Positions 1 to 5,003 of a DNA stretch of 7,057 bases are shown one piece after another. The translations under genes were made by a program, and so were the position numbers. The first letter of the stretch is position 1; each line of letters opens with the position of its first letter. Origin of the DNA: Actinomycetota bacterium (GTDB lineage Bacteria; Actinomycetota; Humimicrobiia; Humimicrobiales; Humimicrobiaceae); the NCBI GenBank assembly GCA_003567835.1, contig PWYO01000200.1:1-7057 (forward strand), written 5' to 3'. The notes under the pieces were generated by a model that was given only the letters and a program-made list of their open reading frames with translations, had not been told where the DNA came from and did no database searches.

Positions 1-570
1 GCAGAAGAGGACCAAGAAGAAAGCCGGCAAGGCGAAGACGCCGAAAAGACTGCAGAAGAGACCGAAAAACCAGCCGGGTTAGCCCCAAAAAGTGAGGAAA
101 GCAGGGGGGCCAGGCTTACCGGCTACAGTATGGCCATTGCATGGAATATCATATTCTTGGTATTTTTTAACTTTTTTTATGAGTATGTGGCCTATTACAG
201 CTATGAAGCGGTAAACGGCACTGGTTTTTGGCAGCGTTATCCACTGTTGACAGATGATTTTAGGCTTTGGCTGCCCATATTTACCGTGGCTGTTTCTGTG
301 GCCATTGCGGGAAATATATTGATGATTATCATAGACCATTACAGTTTGCGGCAGGTGGTGCATATGGTTACCCATGGTTTCGGAATTGTTGCCGTAGCTT
401 CCCTCCTTTCCATTTTTCCGTTTGACTTTCAGGCCATTCCTGCCGATATTGCCCATATTTTAAACCCGGTGGTTACGGTTATTATGGTATTGGCCATCAT
501 TGGCTTAAGTGTGGGTGTACTGGTAAGGCTTATTAAATTTATCATATATATGACCGGAATCAAAACCTAA
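1..570 (+). CDS. C-terminal part of a four-helix membrane protein (5' truncated)
   Basis: The reading frame is open from the first base of the window, so the true start lies upstream; 189 residues are visible. Residues 1-42 are hydrophilic and rich in Glu, Lys and Ala, with short imperfect repeats of an A-E-E type, and look like a disordered linker. Four hydrophobic segments follow at about residues 45-66, 90-111, 119-141 and 154-178, joined by short loops, and the protein ends in a short polar tail. The internal Met at residue 44 (base 130) could be taken for a start. However, the acidic linker is in frame and uninterrupted, and no Shine-Dalgarno site precedes base 130, so I treat the gene as truncated. 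I do not recognise the family. The stop is only 4 bases before the next gene, so it is probably co-transcribed with the 2TM and DUF429 genes. An inner-membrane location is inferred; no catalytic motif is visible. Confidence 0.75.
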   Translation, partial: AEEDQEESRQGEDAEKTAEETEKPAGLAPKSEESRGARLTGYSMAIAWNIIFLVFFNFFYEYVAYYSYEAVNGTGFWQRYPLLTDDFRLWLPIFTVAVSVAIAGNILMIIIDHYSLRQVVHMVTHGFGIVAVASLLSIFPFDFQAIPADIAHILNPVVTVIMVLAIIGLSVGVLVRLIKFIIYMTGIKT

Positions 571-574
571 AGCG

Positions 575-853
575 ATGGATGAGCAAGAAAAATACTGGCG
601 GGCAAAAGAAAGGGTTGATGAATTAAGAGGGTTCTATAGCCACTTGGCGGCCTTTATGGTGGTCGTCATTGTATTGGCGGTCCTGAACGTCTTGGTGACC
701 CCCGGTTTTTATTGGTTTCTTATGGTGGCCGCAGCCTGGGGGTTTGGTTTATTCTGGCATGCTATGGGCGTATTTGTGTTCAGCAACAATTTTGGCCGGG
801 ATTGGGAGAAGAGAAAAATCAAACAAATCATGGAAAAGAACAAGCATGAATGA
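575..853 (+). CDS. Small 2TM-domain membrane protein
   Basis: This 92-residue protein matches the 2TM domain pattern. It has an N-terminal amphipathic stretch (Y7 to Y21, with A-x-x-R-V-x-E-L-x-G-F-Y), a first membrane helix at about residues 21-42, a tight Pro-Gly turn (residues 43-44), a second helix at about 46-68 ending in W-H-x-x-G-V-F, and a basic C-terminal helix of the G-x-D-W-E-x-R-K-I type. In Bacteroidota this domain occurs both alone and attached to signalling modules; here it is alone. Its biochemical role is not known. The start is 4 bases after the preceding stop, with no clear Shine-Dalgarno site, so translation is probably coupled. The last 8 bases overlap the start of the DUF429 gene. 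Real gene: very likely. Family call: fairly sure. Confidence 0.85.
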   Translation: MDEQEKYWRAKERVDELRGFYSHLAAFMVVVIVLAVLNVLVTPGFYWFLMVAAAWGFGLFWHAMGVFVFSNNFGRDWEKRKIKQIMEKNKHE

Positions 854-1535
854 TTTCGCAGGCATTGATGGATGCCGCGGGGGATGGTTTGCTGTTGTAG
901 GCGGGCACAGATGGAAAGCTGAATTGGTTCCCAGCCTGGACCATTTTTGGGATCACAATCAACCCTTAAAACTGGTGCTTGTGGACATACCCCTGGGCAT
1001 AGAAGGGGAGAGGGATTGCGAGCGGCTGGCCAGAAAAATGCTTCCCCCTCAAAAAAGGTCTTCTGTATTCAACCCTCCGGTAAAAGAGGCCTTAAACATC
1101 AAAGATTATGGGAAGGCCAGTCAAATAAACCATGATTTTAGCGGCAAAAAACTGTCCAAGCAGTCTTTTTATCTGATGCCCAAAATTCGGGAAGCCAATG
1201 ATTTTTTAATCGCGCACAAACAGGCCAGCATGCTTTTTTACGAGTCGCATCCCGAATTGTGTTTTGCAAGGATGACCCCAAACGTGCTGCCCAATAAAAA
1301 AACGTTCCAGGGCAGGAAACAAAGGCTGGACATCTTAAAAAATGCAGACCCCCAAATGATCAGGCTATACCATGAAGCAGTGCATAAGTATAAGCGGAAA
1401 TGGGTAAACTATGATGACATACTGGATGCCTTGGTGCTGGCGTTTACTGCCAGAAAAGGTGTTCAGGGACTACAATTTCTGCCGCAAAAGGCCCAATACA
1501 CCCAGCAGGGCCTGCGTATGCAGCTGGCCTTTTAG
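846..1535 (+). CDS. DUF429 family protein, predicted RNase H-like nuclease
   Basis: This 229-residue protein has the hallmarks of DUF429. It has a first strand with G-I-D-G-C-R-G-G-W at residues 6-14, V-D-I-P-L-G-I at 46-52, an R-D-C-x-R-x-A-R type motif near 56-63, R-S-S-V-F-N-P-P at 71-78, E-S-H-P-E at 133-137 and a C-terminal Y-D-D-I-x-D-A helix at 189-195. The family is predicted to have an RNase H-like fold. By inference, the acidic residues D8, D47, E133 and D191/D194 could form a metal-binding centre; the substrate is unknown. The frame extends upstream to 744, but ATG 846 was chosen. It places the conserved first strand at the N terminus, overlaps the preceding stop by 8 bases, and has a purine-rich GGAAAAG about 7 bases upstream. 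It is the last gene of a three-gene plus-strand run. Confidence 0.88.
   Translation: MNDFAGIDGCRGGWFAVVGGHRWKAELVPSLDHFWDHNQPLKLVLVDIPLGIEGERDCERLARKMLPPQKRSSVFNPPVKEALNIKDYGKASQINHDFSGKKLSKQSFYLMPKIREANDFLIAHKQASMLFYESHPELCFARMTPNVLPNKKTFQGRKQRLDILKNADPQMIRLYHEAVHKYKRKWVNYDDILDALVLAFTARKGVQGLQFLPQKAQYTQQGLRMQLAF
1505..1533 (+). terminator. Weak terminator-like hairpin at the end of the DUF429 gene
   Basis: AGGGCC (1507-1512) can pair with GGCCTT (1526-1531, one G-T pair), and TGC with GCA inside it, with a GCT bulge; the 3' arm runs into TTTT at 1530-1533. It lies inside the last codons of the DUF429 gene, and the T run is short. It would suit the end of the three-gene operon, but it is only a candidate. 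Confidence 0.25.
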
Positions 1536-1791
1536 GCGGGTCTATGCTTGGATGCATCTGCCAGAACAAAACCCCAGGACAATGTCCCTGCTTGGGAAGC
1601 TTGACCAAGCCCCCAGCCCTGTATATGGGCGAAATAAGCCCTTGATGCAGATCAGTTGGTGTAATAGGTATGCTAGAATTTTTGATGGATGCGGTTTGCA
1701 TGCCCCAGGCAATTTTTGACAAATCCCGCCCGGATGCTGGAGGCCGAAGCGGTCATAAAGCATGCTTATGCAAAGCCGGTATGATTACGGG
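1536..1791. other. Intergenic stretch between convergent genes, no convincing gene
   Basis: This stretch separates the 3' ends of the DUF429 gene and the phosphoesterase gene. Short open frames on both strands show no recognisable protein and no ribosome binding site. Two inverted repeats are visible: GCTTGG/CCAAGC at 1590-1610 with a 9-base loop, and CATAAAGC/GCTTATG at 1754-1770 around a GCATGC core. Neither is followed by a T run on either strand, so neither is a standard intrinsic terminator. No tRNA-like structure was found. Confidence 0.5.
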
Positions 1792-2433
1792 TCAGCTGTT
1801 TTCCTCTTCCAGCTCTTCAATGGTTTTTCCGCTTAGCACCGATTGCGGGTGCGTTTGGGTAAGGTTGGCCGAGGCATCCGCATAATCATCTTTCATTTTG
1901 ATAAAAAGCCATCTGGGCTTGGGGTCATTTTCCTTTCCTGTCCTTAAAAGAACATAGGACCCTTTTAATTTTTGGCCATCGATAAAGATTTCCAGTTTGC
2001 CCTGCTTTAGAGCCTGTTGGAGAGAAATATCATCCTTGTGGTTTTTATATGTGCCCCGGTCCCATAGGATGACCGTGCCTGCACCATATTGGCCCGGGGG
2101 GATGATGCCTTCAAAGTGGGCGTAATCAAGGGGATGGTCTTCGGTGGGTATGGCCAGTTTTTTTTGCGAAGGGTCCGCAGAAGGGCCCTTGGGTATTGCC
2201 CAGGATTTGAGCACGCCGGACATTTCCAGCCTCAGGTCGTAGTGCAGTGTTTTGGCATGATGCTTCTGTACCGCATAGACCATCCCATTTTGTTTTTGTC
2301 CAGTTAAGCCCTGTGGCTCAGGTGTTTTGCTGAAATCGCGTTTATTTTTATAGGCTTCCAATTGGTTCATCATGCTTGATTTTGGCGACTTTTTAAAAAC
2401 TGCACTCTTGACAGATAGGCATGCACAACTCAT
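1792..2433 (-). CDS. Stand-alone LigD-type 3'-phosphoesterase (LPE) domain protein
   Basis: At 213 residues this is essentially just the phosphoesterase domain found at the N terminus of bacterial LigD, the end-joining ligase. The domain removes 3'-phosphates and 3'-ribonucleosides from DNA ends. All the key residues known from Pseudomonas LigD align: H58, H64, D66 and R68 in K-H-H-A-x-x-L-H-Y-D-L-R-L-E, then H100 and Y104 in E-D-H-P-L-D-Y. The flanking motifs W-A-I-P-K-G-P-S (78-85), F-E-G-x-I-P-x-G-x-Y-G-A-G (107-119) and W-D-x-G-x-Y (124-129) are also intact. No ligase, polymerase or Ku gene is nearby. The start is uncertain. The family usually begins with the L-E-x-Y-x-x-K-R-D-F segment, which would favour the twin ATGs at 2373 and 2370. 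The outermost ATG at 2433 adds a basic 20-residue extension. None has a good Shine-Dalgarno site; I give the longest form. Confidence 0.9.
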   Translation of the reverse strand: MSCACLSVKSAVFKKSPKSSMMNQLEAYKNKRDFSKTPEPQGLTGQKQNGMVYAVQKHHAKTLHYDLRLEMSGVLKSWAIPKGPSADPSQKKLAIPTEDHPLDYAHFEGIIPPGQYGAGTVILWDRGTYKNHKDDISLQQALKQGKLEIFIDGQKLKGSYVLLRTGKENDPKPRWLFIKMKDDYADASANLTQTHPQSVLSGKTIEELEEENS

Positions 2434-2466
2434 TTAAATGTAGCAGAGATTTTTTTCCAAATCAAA

Positions 2467-2496
2467 TTATTAAAAAATACCCGCATCTTATATAAT
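2467..2496 (+). promoter_or_regulatory. Candidate cysK promoter
   Basis: A perfect TATAAT lies at 2491-2496, with a poor -35-like TTATTA at 2467-2472 and an 18-base spacer, in a very A/T-rich stretch about 110 bases before the cysK start. Transcription would begin near 2503. This is a sigma70-style call. I did not find the TAnnTTTG box typical of Bacteroidota promoters here. Confidence 0.4.
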
Positions 2497-2505
2497 GTCT
2501 ATGTA

Positions 2506-2527
2506 AAAAAAGCGGAATAGCTTTTTT
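2506..2527 (+). other. A/T-rich hairpin in the cysK leader
   Basis: AAAAAAGC (2506-2513) and GCTTTTTT (2520-2527) form an 8-bp inverted repeat around a 6-base loop. It falls right at the predicted 5' end of the cysK transcript. The 3' arm is itself a T run, but the stem holds only two G-C pairs, so it is a weak terminator at best. It could act as a 5'-end stabilising stem or a leader control element. Confidence 0.4.
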
Positions 2528-2590
2528 GTAACAATAAAAGCAGGCCTGGTTTATGGAAAAAGCCGGGAAGCACGGCACTTTAAAATGCTA

Positions 2591-2597
2591 AAGGAGG
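2591..2597 (+). promoter_or_regulatory. Strong Shine-Dalgarno site that fixes the cysK start
   Basis: AAGGAGG lies 8 bases before ATG 2606. An in-frame ATG at 2585 precedes this site and would add seven residues, but it has no ribosome binding site of its own. The start at 2606 is therefore preferred. This is the only textbook Shine-Dalgarno site in the window. Confidence 0.85.
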
Positions 2598-2605
2598 TAT
2601 ATAAA

Positions 2606-3529
2606 ATGGCCAGCACTGCGCATATTCTTAAAAATATTGGTCAAACCCCTATGGTGTCCATCAATAAACTAACCCCAGAGAAACGGTCTATTTTTGCCAA
2701 ACTGGAATCTTTTAATCCTGGAGGGAGCGTCAAAGACAGGATTGCTCTGAGCATGATTGAGGCCGCAGAAAAAGACCGGAAGATTAACCAGGACACAGTG
2801 ATCATTGAGCCAACCAGCGGCAATACGGGCATTGGCCTGGCCATGGTTTGTGCGGTCAAAGGCTACAGGCTCATATTGACCATGCCCCAATCCATGAGCA
2901 TAGAAAGGCGAAAGCTTTTGTCTGCCCTGGGAGCAGAGATTGTGTTAACTGCTTCAGAAAAAGGCATGAAAGGCGCCATTGATCAAGCCAGCGCGCTGGC
3001 AAAAGCTGAAAAAAACGCTTTTATCTGCCAGCAGTTTAGCAATCCCGCAAATCCGGCCATCCATGAGCGTACCACGGCGGTGGAGATATGGGAGCAGACC
3101 GGTGGTTCTGTGGATGCCCTGGTGTGTGGTGTGGGTACCGGAGGCACCATAACCGGATGCGGCCGGTACCTTAAGAAGAAAAACCCTTCTATACAACTGG
3201 TCGCGGTTGAGCCTGAAAAATCACCGGTCCTTTCAGGCGGCGCGGCAGGACCGCACAAAATACAGGGAATTGGTGCGGGATTTATTCCCCAGGTTTTGGA
3301 AAGGAAATGGATTGACCAGGTGGTCACTGTCAAGGAGGAAGACGCCATAGGTGCTGCCCGGGATTTGGCTGCCAAAGAAGGGATCCTGGCAGGCATTTCT
3401 TCAGGAGCGGCCCTGTGGGCGGCATTACAGGTAGCTCAAACGGGCAAACTTACAGTGGTGGTGATCCCAGACGGGGCAGAACGATACTTAAGTACCGAAT
3501 TATTCTCCAATAATGCCCCCTCCCAATAG
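2606..3529 (+). CDS. cysK: Cysteine synthase (O-acetylserine sulfhydrylase)
   Basis: This 307-residue PLP enzyme makes L-cysteine from O-acetylserine and sulfide in the cytoplasm. The fold-type II signatures are complete. The Schiff-base lysine is K43 in P-G-G-S-V-K-D-R (38-45), the substrate-binding loop is T-S-G-N-T-G (70-75), T-M-P-x-x-M-S-x-E-R-R-K-L-L spans 92-105, the PLP-phosphate loop is G-T-G-G-T (177-181), G-I-G-A-G-F-I-P spans 221-228, and G-I-S-S-G-A spans 263-268. The C-terminal P-D-G-A-E-R-Y-L-S-T (288-297) differs slightly from the common G-E-R-Y-L-S-T form. Length is normal for CysK and CysM proteins; the R-R-K-L-L and G-I-G-A-G-F-I-P motifs favour the CysK/OASS-A type. The start is set by AAGGAGG. 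The last 30 bases overlap the 3' end of the convergent mnmA fusion gene, and no intrinsic terminator is seen after the stop. Its product supplies cysteine used by the MnmA pathway and by BshC. Confidence 0.95.
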   Translation: MASTAHILKNIGQTPMVSINKLTPEKRSIFAKLESFNPGGSVKDRIALSMIEAAEKDRKINQDTVIIEPTSGNTGIGLAMVCAVKGYRLILTMPQSMSIERRKLLSALGAEIVLTASEKGMKGAIDQASALAKAEKNAFICQQFSNPANPAIHERTTAVEIWEQTGGSVDALVCGVGTGGTITGCGRYLKKKNPSIQLVAVEPEKSPVLSGGAAGPHKIQGIGAGFIPQVLERKWIDQVVTVKEEDAIGAARDLAAKEGILAGISSGAALWAALQVAQTGKLTVVVIPDGAERYLSTELFSNNAPSQ

Positions 3530-4951
3530 TAGGTCCTCTTGGTAAAAAACTGCAGATTGGCCGGGTGTTATGGCCGGCTGGGCATGGTCAAATACACATC
3601 GCGCTGAATGGTTTTTGGTGATGTGGATGACAGCAGGCACAGGCTTACATTGATATCGGATCATTACCTGGGCAGCAAATCGTTCTGCGGGGGGATTTCC
3701 GGCAATAAAATTGGTTTTTTTGATGCTGCATTGCTTTTGGAGCAGCGCTTCTTTTTCCCCGACCACCAAAATGTTTTCAGAAGGCAGAATTTTGGTAACA
3801 TACAGGGGCCGGGGCCAGCTGATGCCCAGCCCTTTTCTCTGTCCTATGGTATAGAAAGGGTATCCCTTGTGGGTCCCCAGTATTTTTCCCTGGCTATTGA
3901 TGATTTTTCCTGCAGAGATATCGCTTTCTGAAAGCAGGGTATGGTAGCCTTTTTTGCCCAAAAAACAGATGTCCTGGCTTTCAGGTTTTTCCTTGAGAAA
4001 AGGAAAATATTGTACACCCATTTTTTTAATTTGATGCTTATGGTATTTTCCCAGAGGAAACTTGATATGTGCAAGCTGAGACTGGTCCAGCCTCCATAAC
4101 ATATAGCTTTGGTCTTTGGCTGGGTCTTTCCCTTTTCGAATCAATACCTGGTTTTTATTTGAATCCAAAATACAGTAATGGCCGCTGGCCAGGAAAGCAG
4201 CGCCCAGCAGAAAAGATTGCTGGAGCAGTTCCCCGAATTTTATGAATTTATTGCATGCCACACAGGGGTTGGGGGTCCTGCCTTTGAGGTATTCACTTAA
4301 AAAATAGTCCACGATGGTTTTTTTAAATTGTTTTTGCAAGTTCATCACAAAATGGGGGATGTCAAGTGTGCCGCAGACCTGCCTGGCCAGCTGTATATCA
4401 GTAGGGGCAGCGCTGTCTTTAGGACCATGATTTTGTCCATCGCCTGAGGGAAGTATGTTCATGGTGATCCCAAACACCTTATAGCCTTGGTCTTTGAGTA
4501 TCCGGGCGCAAACAGCGCTGTCGATGCCGCCGCTTACGGCTACTGCAACCCGTTTGGGATCAGAAGCATACAGCCTTTGGTTCATTTTTGCCATATAATC
4601 GGAGATAAGGCAGGAAAATGCCTCAACCACTGTTTGTGCAGCATGCATGTTTTTTTCCGGGATATGCCCAAAATATTGCTTGAGGTCTTTTGAGGTAATT
4701 TTTGCTGCTTCAAAAAGATCTTTTCCCATGGCCAAAGTGGTGATATAGCTGGCAGAGGCAATGGTCCAATCACAGCCAAATGCTTTAAATCGGATATCCT
4801 TGATAACGGTATCCTTGATGGATGCGGTAAACTGAACCAGGTTTCGGTTTACCGCAGAGCCTGCTTGGCCCGCGGCATCAGCCCAAGACACCTGCCCTGC
4901 GTTTTGCGGGTTTTGAAAATGGCGGCTGCTTTTGCGCAATTGATTATTCAT
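3500..4951 (-). CDS. mnmA: IscU/NifU-like domain fused to tRNA-specific 2-thiouridylase MnmA
   Basis: This 483-residue protein is over 100 residues longer than a usual MnmA. Residues 1-122 resemble the IscU/NifU-N Fe-S scaffold: H-F-x-N-P-x-N-A-G (11-19), I-K-D-I-R-F-K-A-F-G-C (50-60), then an I-A-S-A-S helix. Of the three scaffold ligand cysteines only C60 is kept; the others align with V34 and A104, and the scaffold Asp next to the first is R36. The LPPVK chaperone site reads I-P-E-K-N (97-101). From about residue 133 the MnmA part looks complete: PP-loop S-G-G-I-D-S (140-145), T-P-N-P-C-V-A-C-N (226-234) with nucleophile C233 in a CxxC motif, D-Q-S-Y (280-283), E-S-Q-D-I-C-F with persulfide C329, and Y-T-I-G-Q-R-K-G-L-G (367-376). 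A C-terminal barrel ends in T-P-G-Q-x-A-V-F-Y and L-G-G-G. MnmA activates U34 of Lys, Glu and Gln tRNAs with ATP and inserts cysteine-derived sulfur. The start at 4951 includes the whole scaffold-like domain; no clear Shine-Dalgarno site is present. Confidence 0.93.
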   Translation of the reverse strand: MNNQLRKSSRHFQNPQNAGQVSWADAAGQAGSAVNRNLVQFTASIKDTVIKDIRFKAFGCDWTIASASYITTLAMGKDLFEAAKITSKDLKQYFGHIPEKNMHAAQTVVEAFSCLISDYMAKMNQRLYASDPKRVAVAVSGGIDSAVCARILKDQGYKVFGITMNILPSGDGQNHGPKDSAAPTDIQLARQVCGTLDIPHFVMNLQKQFKKTIVDYFLSEYLKGRTPNPCVACNKFIKFGELLQQSFLLGAAFLASGHYCILDSNKNQVLIRKGKDPAKDQSYMLWRLDQSQLAHIKFPLGKYHKHQIKKMGVQYFPFLKEKPESQDICFLGKKGYHTLLSESDISAGKIINSQGKILGTHKGYPFYTIGQRKGLGISWPRPLYVTKILPSENILVVGEKEALLQKQCSIKKTNFIAGNPPAERFAAQVMIRYQCKPVPAVIHITKNHSARCVFDHAQPAITPGQSAVFYQEDLLLGGGIIGE

Positions 4952-4971
4952 ACTTATATTGTATTATAGGT

Positions 4972-5001
4972 ATAGTATCATTTACCGAGATGAATTGTAA
5001 A
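4972..5001 (-). promoter_or_regulatory. Candidate promoter for the mnmA fusion gene
   Basis: Read on the minus strand, TTTACA (5001-4996) is followed after 18 bases by TACTAT (4977-4972), about 20 bases before the ATG at 4951. A second, perfect TATAAT lies at 4968-4963, even closer to the start. Either would give a very short 5' leader, which agrees with the lack of a Shine-Dalgarno site. The elements sit in the 52-base gap shared with divergent bshC and overlap the region where its own promoter must lie. Confidence 0.3.
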
Positions 5002-5003
5002 AG

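Noticed and set aside
79..456. A 125-codon open frame on the minus strand.
   Set aside because: It lies opposite the membrane protein gene, has no recognisable domain and no ribosome binding site, and the plus-strand frame gives a clear four-helix protein.
1411..1719. A plus-strand frame overlapping the end of the DUF429 gene and extending into the intergenic region, with opposing minus-strand frames at 1444-1763.
   Set aside because: None has a ribosome binding site or recognisable protein, and the upstream part is inside a confident gene. Decayed gene remnants cannot be excluded but are not supported.
2562..2576. GCCG/CGGC with a T run on the minus strand, considered as a terminator.
   Set aside because: The stem is only 4 bp, and no minus-strand gene lies upstream of it for it to terminate.
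2541..2600. The GCTAAAGGAGG end of the cysK leader loosely recalls the 3' core of SAM-II/SAM-V riboswitches, whose pseudoknot overlaps the ribosome binding site.
   Set aside because: The 5' strand of the required P1 stem and the conserved UGAUUU-type loop are missing; no pairing partner for the CACGGCAC segment fits. A covariance model search would be needed to reopen it.
2983..3396. A 137-codon open frame on the minus strand inside cysK.
   Set aside because: It is a shadow of a strongly conserved enzyme gene; its translation is low-complexity Ala/Pro/Ser with no family resemblance.
3557..3580. GCCGG/CCGGC stem near the shared 3' ends, considered as a terminator for cysK.
   Set aside because: No T run follows on the plus strand, and it sits within conserved MnmA codons.
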